A DNA stretch of 64,000 nucleotides from the NCBI GenBank assembly GCA_027494035.1, contig JAOSJQ010000001.1, positions 434,001-498,000 on the forward strand. Direction: 5' to 3'. Source of the stretch: UTCFX2 sp002050125 (GTDB lineage: Bacteria; Chloroflexota; Anaerolineae; Anaerolineales; UBA4823). Position 1 is the first letter of the stretch; each line of letters opens with the position of its first letter. Under the pieces are notes generated by a model. It was not told the origin of the DNA. It saw nothing but the letters and a program-made list of their open reading frames with translations, and ran no database searches. The translations under genes were made by a program, and so were the position numbers. Positions 19,950 through 28,362 of this stretch are shown piece after piece.

Positions 19950-20867
19950 TTAACCGGGCGGGCGCCGGACGATCGCATCCGTCATGCGCACGACCCGCAT
20001 CAGCGGAACAACGTCGTGGACGCGCACGATATCGGCGCCGCGCGTGATCCCAACCGCCACCGCAGCCGCGGTGCCTTCCAGGCGCTGGTCCGGCGGCAGT
20101 TCCAGGGTGTAGCCGATAAAGGATTTGCGCGACGGTCCGAGCAGCACCGGATACCCGAGCGAGCGGATTTCTCCCAGGCGGTCGATCAACTCCAGGTTCT
20201 GCTCGACCGTTTTGCCAAAACCGATCCCCGGGTCCAGGATGAGGTGCTCGCGCGGCACGCCGGCGGAAATTGCAATCTCGACGCTTTCCATCAGTTCACG
20301 CCGGATGTCTTCGAGCAGGTTCTGGTAAGCCATCCCGACGTAGCGCCCGCCCAGTCGTTCCTTGATCTCGGCGTGCGCCCAGGAACTGCGGTTGTGCATC
20401 AGGATCAAGGGCGCGCCGCGCCGGGCTGCCACATCTGCCAGCGCCGGATCCGCCCGCAGACCCCACACATCGTTCACAATTTGCGCGCCGGCTTCCAGCG
20501 CCGCCAGCGCGACCGGAGCCTTGTACGTGTCCACCGAAACCAGCACGTCGAATTCTTCCGCCAGCTTGCGGATAACGGGCAAAACGCGCTCCAGCTCCTG
20601 ATCCGCGCGCACCGCCTGCGAGCCGGGGCGGGTGCTCTCGCCGCCCACGTCCAGAATATCGACCCCGGCCTCGACAAACGCGCGCGCCTGCTCGATTGCC
20701 GTCGCCACGAAATCCTCTTCCGCTTTGATCAACCCGTCGCCTGAGAAGCTGTCCGGCGTGATGTTGAGCACCCCCATCACATAGGTGCGCTTGCCCCAGG
20801 TCAGCGTGCGCCCGTTCAGGGTGAGCGCGCCCCGATCCGGCGCGAGGGTGAAAGGCAGTTGATCCAC
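19950..20867 (-). CDS. folP: Dihydropteroate synthase
   Basis: 305 residues; condenses p-aminobenzoate with hydroxymethyl-dihydropterin pyrophosphate in folate synthesis. Landmarks are GVLNITPDSFSGDG, DVGGESTRPGSQ and LDPGIGFGKT. The GTG start has GGAG about 10 nt upstream. folK lies 128 bp upstream on the same strand, so the two consecutive folate steps are neighbours. An acnA gene follows 79 bp downstream. Confidence 0.95.
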   Translation of the reverse strand: MDQLPFTLAPDRGALTLNGRTLTWGKRTYVMGVLNITPDSFSGDGLIKAEEDFVATAIEQARAFVEAGVDILDVGGESTRPGSQAVRADQELERVLPVIRKLAEEFDVLVSVDTYKAPVALAALEAGAQIVNDVWGLRADPALADVAARRGAPLILMHNRSSWAHAEIKERLGGRYVGMAYQNLLEDIRRELMESVEIAISAGVPREHLILDPGIGFGKTVEQNLELIDRLGEIRSLGYPVLLGPSRKSFIGYTLELPPDQRLEGTAAAVAVGITRGADIVRVHDVVPLMRVVRMTDAIVRRPPG

Positions 20868-20995
20868 GATCGTAAATCTCCGTCTTGTTGTTATGTCGTT
20901 TAGATCGTCTTTGGAAGACTTATTTTACCCTTTTTTAATCCGATTAGAGCGTAATCCACTTGGTTTTCCCCAGGGATGTCTGCTGCTGGGGAACG

Positions 20996-21481
20996 TCAAC
21001 GCGCTGCATAACGCTGAATGTCCTGGCTGTCGATCTGTTCCAGCAGTTGCTGCATCGTTTGTCCCAGCGCCGGGTGGCGCAGCGCGGGCGCAATTTCCGC
21101 CAGCGGCACGAGCACAAAAGCCCGCTCCGCCAGGTGTGGATGGGGGATCTCCAACCCGGGCTGGCTCAGGATCAGGCTGTCGTATAAGAGGATGTCGATG
21201 TCGATCACCCGCGGCCCATAGTGTTCGCCCGGACGGCGTCCCAACTGGGTCTCCAGTTTCTTCAAAAACTTCAGCAGATCGAGCGGCGCCAGGTCGGTTT
21301 GCGCTTCGAGCGCCATGTTCAGGAATTTCGGCTGGTCGAGATAACCCCAGGGAGGCGTTTCATAAATCGCGGACGCCGCCAGCGCGTGCACCTGGGGTTC
21401 CAATTCGCGGATTGCCGCCTCCAGGTTCGCCTGGCGGTCGCCCAGGTTCGACCCCAGGCTGAGATAGATGACCCCGCTCAC
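20996..21481 (-). CDS. folK: 2-amino-4-hydroxy-6-hydroxymethyldihydropteridine pyrophosphokinase
   Basis: 161 residues; transfers pyrophosphate from ATP to hydroxymethyl-dihydropterin, the step before folP. Signature YLSLGSNLGDR near the N-terminus and RVIDIDILLYD with the catalytic Asp pair, plus IPHPHLAERAFVL. The GTG at 21481 overlaps the thiolase stop as GTGA, so translation is probably coupled; a start further upstream would run into the thiolase coding sequence. Confidence 0.94.
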   Translation of the reverse strand: MSGVIYLSLGSNLGDRQANLEAAIRELEPQVHALAASAIYETPPWGYLDQPKFLNMALEAQTDLAPLDLLKFLKKLETQLGRRPGEHYGPRVIDIDILLYDSLILSQPGLEIPHPHLAERAFVLVPLAEIAPALRHPALGQTMQQLLEQIDSQDIQRYAAR

Positions 21482-22614
21482 AGCCGCTCCAGGATCGTGG
21501 CGGTCGCCATGCCGTGTCCGATGCACATGACTTGCAAGCCAAACCTGCCGTCCGTGCGTTCCAGCTCGTAGAGCAGCTTGGTCATCAGCACCGCGCCGGT
21601 CGCGCCCAGCGGATGACCAAGCGCAATCGCGCCGCCGTTCGGATTCACGCGCGTGAAATCATCCACGCCTAGTTCTTTCGCCCAAGCCAACACCACCGAG
21701 GCAAACGCCTCGTTGATCTCGATCACGTCCATCTGCTCAAGCTCCAGACCGGCTGCTTTGAGCGCCTTGCGGGTGGCAGGGATGGGTCCATCCAGCATTA
21801 AGACCGGGTCGGAGCCGACCACGATGCGCGCGAGAACCCGCGCCCGCGGGGCGAGGTTGTAACGTCCCACTGCCTCCGGCGAGGCGACCAGCAGCGCCGC
21901 CGCGCCGTCGCTGATCTGAGAGGAATTACCCGCCGTAATCACCCCATCCGGCTTGAAGGCGGGCTTCAGCGCAGCCATCTTAGCGCGGTCGGGCGGCATG
22001 CGCACGCCCTCATCGCAGCGGACCTCCCGTCCGTCGGGGCGCCGCACCGGCAGGATCTGGCTTTCGAACCGTCCGGTTTGGATGGCGTTCATCGCGCGCA
22101 GGTGGCTCTGGTAGGCGAAATCGTCCAGCGCGGGGCGGTCGAGCGCCCATTTCTGCGCCATCAACTCCGCGCTGACCCCCTGGTGCACCAGTTCGTAGGG
22201 GAAATCCCGAGGCCATGCGGCGGGGTAGTCCGCCCCTAGAGGTTGGTGCGACATCATCTCCGTCCCGCCTGCGAGCACCAGGTGCATGTCCCCCGTCAGC
22301 ACCGCCTGGGCGGCAAAGTGCACCGCCTGCTGCGCCGAACCGCACATGCGGTTGAGCGTCACCGCTGGCGTCTCGACCGGAAAGCCGGCTTTGAGCGCCG
22401 CCAGGCGCGCCAGGTTAGCCCCCTGGTCGCCGATGGGCGTGACGCAGCCCCACACCACGTCCTCCACCCAGGCTGGGCGTGCGCCGCCGCGGCGCACGGC
22501 TTCTGCCATCACCAACGCGGTCAGATCAACCGGCGCGATCGGGTTCAAGCCGCCTTGCGGTTTGCCCAAAGCCACCGGCGTACGTACGGCAGAAATGATA
22601 TACGCCTCGCTCAT
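21478..22614 (-). CDS. Acetyl-CoA acetyltransferase (thiolase)
   Basis: 378 residues. Catalyses condensation of two acetyl-CoA or thiolysis of 3-ketoacyl-CoA. The acyl-accepting Cys91 lies in LNRMCGSAQQAVH; the other active-site motifs are NPNGGAIALGHPLGATGA (His) and MCIGHGMATA (Cys). Slightly shorter than the usual 390. GGAGGAGA upstream fixes the ATG at 22614. It heads a minus-strand group thiolase-folK-folP-acnA whose members are not metabolically related; only folK is clearly coupled to it. Confidence 0.92.
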   Translation of the reverse strand: MSEAYIISAVRTPVALGKPQGGLNPIAPVDLTALVMAEAVRRGGARPAWVEDVVWGCVTPIGDQGANLARLAALKAGFPVETPAVTLNRMCGSAQQAVHFAAQAVLTGDMHLVLAGGTEMMSHQPLGADYPAAWPRDFPYELVHQGVSAELMAQKWALDRPALDDFAYQSHLRAMNAIQTGRFESQILPVRRPDGREVRCDEGVRMPPDRAKMAALKPAFKPDGVITAGNSSQISDGAAALLVASPEAVGRYNLAPRARVLARIVVGSDPVLMLDGPIPATRKALKAAGLELEQMDVIEINEAFASVVLAWAKELGVDDFTRVNPNGGAIALGHPLGATGAVLMTKLLYELERTDGRFGLQVMCIGHGMATATILERL

Positions 22615-22691
22615 GCCAGTCTCCTCCAGCGCCAGCACATTTACTTTATAATCTCGAGGATACCATAAAAAACTTGACGAGGGAGTTCAGC

Positions 22692-24017
22692 ATGCCAAGC
22701 GCCACATATCACTTCCCGCGCGGCTTCTTGTGGGGAACTGCCACCTCATCGCACCAGGTGGAGGGCTACAACCGCAACAATCAGTGGTGGGCCTGGGAGC
22801 AGCAGCCGGGCAAGATCCTGAACGGGGATCGATCCGGTCCCGCCTGCGACTGGTGGGGCGGGCGCTGGCGCGACGACTTCGAGCGCGCCGCCGAATCCGC
22901 GCAAAATGCCCACCGCTTTTCGATCGAATGGAGCCGGGTGCACCCCCAGCCGGACAAATGGGACGAGGACGCCCTCGAGCGTTACCGCGCGATGGCGCGC
23001 CGCCTCAACGATCTCAATATGACCGCCCTGATCACGCTGCATCACTTCACCGATCCGCTCTGGCTGGCTGAACGCGGCGGCTGGGAGAACGAGCAGGCGG
23101 TCGAGTTTTTCGCGGCTTATGCCCGCAAGACAGTCGAGGCGCTGCGAGACTATTGCAATCTGTGGGTGACGATCAACGAGCCCAACCTGTATGCGATTCT
23201 CTCCTATCTGTTTGGCGATTTTCCACCCGGCAAAAAAGATCTGAAGGCTGCCGGGCGGGTGCTGGCGAACCTGGCGCGGGCGCACGCCGCCGCCTACCGG
23301 GCGATCAAGGAGGTCCAGCCCACGGCGCGGGTGGGGATTGCCCAGTACTACCGCGGTTTTCGCCCGGCGTCCGGCTCGCCGCTCGACCGGCTGGCGGCGC
23401 GCCTGCTTCACGATTATCTCAACGACGCGTTCCCGCGCGCCTTGCAAACCGGCAAATTGCGCTTCCCTTTCGGCGCGGTAAGCATCCCGGAAGCCAAAGA
23501 CACGCAGGATTATCTGGGGCTCAATTACTATACCGAGGAACTGGTCGCGTTCAGCCCGAGCCGCCCGGGAGAGATGTTCGCGCGCCGCTTTTACGATCCG
23601 CAGGCTGAGATCAGCCAGGGTGGGTTCATCGCCATCGTCCCGCAGGGGCTTTTCCGGGCGCTGGAGTGGTGTCACAGCTACGACCTGCCGATCGTCATCA
23701 CCGAAAACGGGGTCAACGACAGCCAAGACAGCCTGCGGCCGCGCTATCTGGTGGAGCACCTGCACCAGGTGTGGCGGGCGCTCAATTACAACTATCCCAT
23801 CAAGGGTTATTTCCACTGGTCGCTAGTGGACAATTTCGAGTGGGAGCGCGGCTGGTCGCAGCGCTTCGGGTTGTGGGAACTGGACATCGAAACGCTGGCG
23901 CGCCGCAAACGCCCCAGCGCGGATCTGTACGCCGAGATCTGCCGCGGGAACAGCATCTCGACCGAGATCGTGGAGCGCTACACCCCCGAATTGACAGATA
24001 AGTTGTATCCGGCTTGA
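22692..24017 (+). CDS. Glycoside hydrolase family 1 (beta-glucosidase-like)
   Basis: 441 residues, cytosolic (no signal peptide). GH1 landmarks are FLWGTATSSHQVEG near the N-terminus, the acid/base Glu163 in INEPNLY and the nucleophile Glu338 in VITENGVND, followed by GYFHWSLVDNFEWERGW. Substrate (beta-glucoside, beta-galactoside or other) cannot be told. ATG at 22692 is chosen because GAGGGA lies about 9 nt upstream; a TTG 18 bp earlier is less likely. It is divergent from the thiolase with a 77-bp shared intergenic region. Confidence 0.93.
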   Translation: MPSATYHFPRGFLWGTATSSHQVEGYNRNNQWWAWEQQPGKILNGDRSGPACDWWGGRWRDDFERAAESAQNAHRFSIEWSRVHPQPDKWDEDALERYRAMARRLNDLNMTALITLHHFTDPLWLAERGGWENEQAVEFFAAYARKTVEALRDYCNLWVTINEPNLYAILSYLFGDFPPGKKDLKAAGRVLANLARAHAAAYRAIKEVQPTARVGIAQYYRGFRPASGSPLDRLAARLLHDYLNDAFPRALQTGKLRFPFGAVSIPEAKDTQDYLGLNYYTEELVAFSPSRPGEMFARRFYDPQAEISQGGFIAIVPQGLFRALEWCHSYDLPIVITENGVNDSQDSLRPRYLVEHLHQVWRALNYNYPIKGYFHWSLVDNFEWERGWSQRFGLWELDIETLARRKRPSADLYAEICRGNSISTEIVERYTPELTDKLYPA

Positions 24018-24120
24018 ACCTATTGAGACTTTTTAATATCAACGGGTTGAACGTGGCTTGGGGATTCATAGTATAATCCCCTGCGCCTTTTGGCAGAAAA
24101 CTGAATAGTTCGGATCAAGT

Positions 24121-24210
24121 GGAGAGGTTGCGTAGTCTGGCCTAACGCGCACGCCTGGAGAGCGTGTAACCCGCAAGGGTTCGCGGGTTCGAATCCCGCC
24201 CTCTCCGCCA
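24121..24210 (+). tRNA. tRNA-Ser (anticodon GGA), CCA encoded
   Basis: Acceptor stem GGAGAGG (24121-24127) with CCTCTCC (24200-24206), discriminator G, encoded CCA (24208-24210). Anticodon stem CACGC/GCGTG encloses loop CTGGAGA with anticodon GGA. A long variable arm (ACCCGCAAGGGT-type) and T-arm GCGGGTTCGAATCCCGC identify a serine tRNA. 90 nt. Confidence 0.96.
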
Positions 24211-24220
24211 AAAGCTACTA

Positions 24221-24273
24221 AAGTAGCCGAGAATCATCGCATCTTTTTGGATGAGGTTTTTGCGGCTACTTTT
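24221..24273 (+). terminator. Terminator-like hairpin after tRNA-Ser
   Basis: AAAGTAGCCG (24221-24230) pairs with CGGCTACTTT (24263-24272) enclosing a 32-nt region that has its own CATC/GATG pairing; T4 follows within the arm. Probably ends the tRNA transcript. The remainder of 24274-24404 is AT-rich and shows no gene. Confidence 0.7.
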
Positions 24274-24404
24274 GTTATTAATTGTCGAATGCCTTGCCAG
24301 ACTGTAAGCGATGCTACGCTGTTTTTGATATATGATTATAGTATCGAGGAAAGTGTTTACGGTAACGTGTCTACCGGCGTAAAGATCCTCAGGAGGGTAA
24401 AGAA

Positions 24405-25067
24405 ATGAAATTCTCAAAAAACCAGAAGCTTATACTGATTTTTTTGGCTTTTCTGGTGATGGGCTTGTTTGTATTTGGATTTGGGTTGATTTTTATTTCT
24501 TCCGGTTCGCAATCAATTATCGGTGACGAGAAATCTGCTGCTAAGATTGAACCGCTGTCTACTACATTTATTGATCTTCCAACATTTGCACTGCCTACAC
24601 AATTTCCAACTGAAATGCCTGCCGCCACGTCCTCTCCAGAAGAATCTCTAGATTTATCAGTCACAAGGATTGTAGTAAACACACCAACGCCAGCGATTTA
24701 CCCATCTATAACACCGGTGACAGTGATTCGGAAAATTCCGAACACGCCTGTACCCAATCCACAACCTCAAAACAATCCTCCACCACCACCAGTAAATCAA
24801 CAAAATTCGAATAATTGTGCTGCACAGTTAAGCTATGCGAAGTCCACACATCAGTATAATTTGGCAAAAATAGATCAAATTTATAGGCCGCTAATTGACT
24901 TCTATCAATCGATGATCGACCAGGCGGTTGGTAGGCGTGACGCGATTGGGGTTGTTGAATACCAGAGAAAATTGAAAGCGCAAAACCAACAATTAGAGGC
25001 AGCAATAAAGGCTGAGAACAAGCGCTATCAAGGGGAGGTCGCCTATATCAACTCCACTTGTAAATAA
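24405..25067 (+). CDS. Membrane-anchored Pro-rich protein of low GC, unknown
   Basis: 220 residues. One N-terminal membrane helix (about 8-31), a Ser/Thr/Pro-rich linker (about 50-130, with a run of five Pro) and a helical C-terminal region (about 137-220) bounded by two Cys (138 and 219) that could form a disulfide. Base composition and codon use are clearly AT-richer than every neighbour, suggesting transfer. GGAGG lies about 8 nt before the ATG. It sits directly downstream of a tRNA-Ser gene, a common integration site, though no integrase or repeated tRNA 3' end is visible. No family recognised. Confidence 0.75.
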   Translation: MKFSKNQKLILIFLAFLVMGLFVFGFGLIFISSGSQSIIGDEKSAAKIEPLSTTFIDLPTFALPTQFPTEMPAATSSPEESLDLSVTRIVVNTPTPAIYPSITPVTVIRKIPNTPVPNPQPQNNPPPPPVNQQNSNNCAAQLSYAKSTHQYNLAKIDQIYRPLIDFYQSMIDQAVGRRDAIGVVEYQRKLKAQNQQLEAAIKAENKRYQGEVAYINSTCK

Positions 25068-25244
25068 TAGTTTGCATCGAGCCATAGAATATAGCTCTAT
25101 TGCTACTTAAAGATTAAAGTCATGACATCAAGAAGATATCTCTTCGTTCTTCGCCCCCGATGATACTTTATTGCCCAGTCCGCGCTGAACTTTCAATCAA
25201 TTCACAAGAAAATTCATTCGCACAAGGGAAATTGTCTTACACCC

Positions 25245-27107
25245 TCAGGCTAAATGTTCGAGGCGCGCCAGCGCGCCAGCCGTGATCAAGTCCCCCGATT
25301 CGTTTTGAGCCAGCCCGATCAGGTCCAGCGGGCGCAGCAGACCAGTTTCAGCACCAGGATCGCTTTCGTAAGCAGCCCAATCCACCGGCAAGGCTAAGCC
25401 GTCTGGGTGCAGGTGCGGGTTGAGTGACACGCTCACGCGCAGCGCGCCCGCAGCGGTGCGCACCCATCCGGGGTCGCCCGGCGCAAAGCCGAGGCGGGCG
25501 GCGCGCTGCGGGTGGATCTCCGCCAGGGGATCGCCCGACGGTCGTTCGCGCTCCCCGGCTGCGGGGTAGAGTAGCAGGCGAAAAACCCCATCCGGCAAGC
25601 TTGCTACTTCTGCAGCCGACGCTGAGACAGCCTGGGTAGGGAGCGTCAGCGTCACCGGCGGAAAACGTCGAGGCTCGGCGTAGCCCCAGCCGCCCGGCGC
25701 CGCCCAAGGCGGGGTCAGGTCGCCGCCTTCGGCGCGGTGATAGGCGCGCCCGCCCGCTTCAAACGCCGCCGCCGAACGAGACAGGAAATCCTGCTCATCC
25801 TCGAAATCGAGTGCGCCGCTCCGCCCGCCGGAAGCCCGCCAGGCTTGCAGCAGCACATCGGCTGTGGCGCGGGTGTTGAAACGCGGGGGGGATGCCGGGC
25901 GGAGCGCCTCCACCCAGCCCCAATCCGCCCGGTGCAGCGCGGTTTGATAACCCCACGCTTCGCCCGGGGCGTGATCCGGCAGGATCAGATCCGCCTGACT
26001 GGACAGCAGGTCTGGAAATGTGGCAAAGCTGACCAGCCGTTCGACCTGTTGCAGCGCCCCCGCAAAACCATAGGCGCGCGGCAAGACCCTCAGCGGATCG
26101 ACCCCATGCACAAAAAGCGCCTTGACGCGCCCGAGTTCGATGTTCTTGACCAGCGCCAAAATCTCGGCGGCGCTCGCCGGACGGCTCGTCAGTTCGGGGT
26201 AATCCGCGGCGGGCGGCGCCAGAAAGAAGCCGGAGGAACCTAGCGAGCCGTCTCCCGCCTGGTTCAAATTCAGGATCCATTCAGCCGCCGGCAGCCCGCC
26301 TTCGACGGCGAGCGCCGCCCCGCCGGGCAGCGCCAGCCGCCGGTGAGCGCCAAAGAAGAGCCGGGCTAAGCGCCGAAGCTCGCCGGCTGGCACGCCGGTC
26401 TGCGCGGCGGCGGAGTGCAAATCGCGCTCGCCCAGCGAACGCCGAGCCAGCCGCGCCAGCGTGCGAGCCAGCAGCGCCTCGGCGCCGGGACGAATCGGGA
26501 TCCACTCGTCAGCCAGTTCCGCAGCCGGGGAGCGCCGGGTTTCGAACTGCACCACATGCGCCGCAGGATCGATCCGCGCCCAAGCCGCTTCATTCTCGAC
26601 CGCCAACTCGGGTGATATGGGCGCCAGCCACGACTCGCAGAAGCTCGCGCCAAACGAGAAGATCACCTCAGCGGTTGAAAGGTCGAAAACGGGCACGCCG
26701 GCATAGCCGTACAACTTCTGGCAGGCGTCCAGCAGGGTCACGCGCGCCTCGAAGCCCGAATTGGGGCTGTAACGCAGCACGTTCACCCCGCCCAGGCTGT
26801 GCGCTGTCAGGCGCGCCAGGCGGTGGAGATGATCTGGATACAGCCCGACCAGAAAGGCGATCTCTTGCGGGGCGTACGCCCGGAAGATCGCCGCGACCTC
26901 GGCGACAGCCGCTTTCCAGGAGATTGGGAAAGCCGGCAGCGGGACGCCCCGCCAGCGGCGCAGCGGTCCCCAAAAACGGCTTGTCAGGCTGGGTTGGAGC
27001 TGCTCTGGCGCAGTCGGAGCGAACCCGCCCGCCGCGGCGAGGAGCCCAGCCGCGCCGCCCAAGCCAGCCAGCCGCAGAAAATCGCCGCGCGTCAGACGGT
27101 CATTCAT
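25245..27107 (-). CDS. Molybdopterin-oxidoreductase-fold protein without cofactor ligands (ActB1/QrcB-like)
   Basis: 620 residues. The N-terminus TRGDFLRLAGLGGAAGLLAAAGG resembles a Tat signal but has RG in place of RR. The body follows the large-subunit molybdopterin oxidoreductase fold as in ActB domain 1 of alternative complex III or QrcB: FSFGASFCESWLAPIS, ADLILPDHAPGEAWG and a C-terminal beta-barrel domain (about 510-600). The N-terminal CxxCxxxC [4Fe-4S] motif and any Ser/Cys/SeCys molybdenum ligand region are not seen. The ferredoxin-like ActB2 part is absent and no other act genes are nearby. It lies with a 4-TM protein, divergent from the Rieske/cytochrome b cluster. Family assignment is from motif similarity only. 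Confidence 0.65.
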   Translation of the reverse strand: MNDRLTRGDFLRLAGLGGAAGLLAAAGGFAPTAPEQLQPSLTSRFWGPLRRWRGVPLPAFPISWKAAVAEVAAIFRAYAPQEIAFLVGLYPDHLHRLARLTAHSLGGVNVLRYSPNSGFEARVTLLDACQKLYGYAGVPVFDLSTAEVIFSFGASFCESWLAPISPELAVENEAAWARIDPAAHVVQFETRRSPAAELADEWIPIRPGAEALLARTLARLARRSLGERDLHSAAAQTGVPAGELRRLARLFFGAHRRLALPGGAALAVEGGLPAAEWILNLNQAGDGSLGSSGFFLAPPAADYPELTSRPASAAEILALVKNIELGRVKALFVHGVDPLRVLPRAYGFAGALQQVERLVSFATFPDLLSSQADLILPDHAPGEAWGYQTALHRADWGWVEALRPASPPRFNTRATADVLLQAWRASGGRSGALDFEDEQDFLSRSAAAFEAGGRAYHRAEGGDLTPPWAAPGGWGYAEPRRFPPVTLTLPTQAVSASAAEVASLPDGVFRLLLYPAAGERERPSGDPLAEIHPQRAARLGFAPGDPGWVRTAAGALRVSVSLNPHLHPDGLALPVDWAAYESDPGAETGLLRPLDLIGLAQNESGDLITAGALARLEHLA

Positions 27108-27160
27108 CTTGCGGGTTATTCGGGCGATGCAAGCCAGTCCACCGCTTACGCCAGGTCATC

Positions 27161-27532
27161 TCACCCAGCCGTCACGATGCTGCGCAACAGGATGCCCGTT
27201 AAGAATAAAAACCCCGCCCCATACGCCAGCATCGGGCGGCGCGATTCTTCGCCGCGCGTAAAGATGAAAATCGCCGGGATCACCAGCACGCTGACAATGC
27301 CATATAAAATGTGCATCGATCTGCCGGTCAGGTTGCCGATGCCGCTAAAGTAGAGGAACGTGCCAAACGCCCCCTGCACCAAATACAGGATCTGGATGAC
27401 GACCACTGCCCCCCAATAATTGCTGTCAACGCCCTGACGCCGGAAAAAGCGCCAAAACGCCCACACCGCCATGGCGATCGTGAAGTACAGTGCGGTGTTT
27501 CCCAGGCGTCCGTGAATCTCGACCAGGCTCAT
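27161..27532 (-). CDS. Four-helix integral membrane protein, unknown
   Basis: 123 residues with four predicted membrane helices and little else. ATG 27532 is chosen because GGGAGG lies 5 nt upstream; the open frame extends much further but only into low-quality sequence. It precedes the ActB1/QrcB-like gene by 53 bp on the same strand and could be its membrane anchor, which is inference. A His near the N-terminus (EIHGRLG) and one in the third helix (MHILYG) could bind haem, but this is not established. Confidence 0.72.
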   Translation of the reverse strand: MSLVEIHGRLGNTALYFTIAMAVWAFWRFFRRQGVDSNYWGAVVVIQILYLVQGAFGTFLYFSGIGNLTGRSMHILYGIVSVLVIPAIFIFTRGEESRRPMLAYGAGFLFLTGILLRSIVTAG

Positions 27533-27661
27533 GCATGCCTCCCAGAACAAAAAGATCGACCCGGCGGTCGCCAAGATTATACCCCGAGATGATCGCGGGT
27601 AACCAGAACGGGTGATAGCCGAATCACCCGCCGATGGGATAGGCGAATGACCATTTTTGTC

Positions 27662-27690
27662 TTGTTGAGGCGTTTTGCGTATGCTATAAT
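27662..27690 (+). promoter_or_regulatory. Promoter of the Rieske/cytochrome b cluster
   Basis: TTGTTG (27662-27667), 17-nt spacer, TATAAT (27685-27690) with TG one base before it (extended -10). Predicted start near 27697, giving a leader of about 47 nt to the ATG at 27744. Confidence 0.7.
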
Positions 27691-27743
27691 GCCGCGGACA
27701 AATTAGGGCGCTATTCTCTGAATTGAAATTGTGGAGCAAGAAC

Positions 27744-28303
27744 ATGGCAAAGCAAGAGCCGCAATCCTCGGATGAAAAAAACCAATCAACCGCCGTGAAT
27801 TTCTAAACTTTGCCTGGCTTGTATCGCTGGGATTCTTGTCGGTTAACATCGCCGGGCTGACTTACCTGTTTGCCATGCCCCGGTTCAAGGAGGGCGAATT
27901 CGGCGGGACGATCACGATTGGCAAGCCTTCCCAACTGCCAGGGGTGGACGCCGGTCCCGAGAACTTCCCCAAAGTGAAATTCTGGCTCTCGAACACCACC
28001 GAAGGAACGCTGGCGCTCTATAAAGTCTGCACCCATCTGGGCTGCCTTTTCAACTGGAAAGACCAGGAATTCAAATTCGTTTGCCCCTGCCATGGCTCGC
28101 AGTTCCAAAAGAATGGCGATTACATTCAAGGACCGGCGCCGCGTTCACTCGACCGGTTTGTGATGCAGGCGATCGATCCGGCATCCGGCGAGGTCCTGGC
28201 GCAAACCCCAGCCGACGGCGGTCCGATGCCGCTGCCCGCCAACCCCGACGCGGTGATCCGAGTCAACACCGGCAGCCGCATCACCGGCAAATCGCACGGC
28301 TAG
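27744..28303 (+). CDS. Rieske iron-sulfur protein, frame broken near the N-terminus
   Basis: About 186 residues. Rieske [2Fe-2S] subunit of the cytochrome bc complex, N-terminally anchored with the cluster domain outside the membrane. Cluster ligands are seen in CTHLGC and CPCHGS (CxH...CxxH). The start ATG 27744 reads MAKQEPQSSDE and then loses frame at A7/CC (27775-27783); one added base gives NRREFLNFAWLVSLGFLSVNIAG, a normal Tat-like RR motif plus membrane helix. Followed 59 bp later by cytochrome b. Confidence 0.92.
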
Positions 28304-28362
28304 TTCAAAGCCGCTTCTCCATTCACATTGCGGAGAGTCAGCTTCATTTTGGAGAGCACAAA

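Noticed and set aside
22621..22690. Promoter between thiolase and GH1 genes using TATAAT at 22647-22652
   Set aside because: No acceptable -35 at the right distance on either strand; evidence too thin.
24121..25244. Integrative element at tRNA-Ser
   Set aside because: No integrase, no repeated tRNA 3' end and no mobility gene is visible; only composition supports it, so it is reported as a possibility only.
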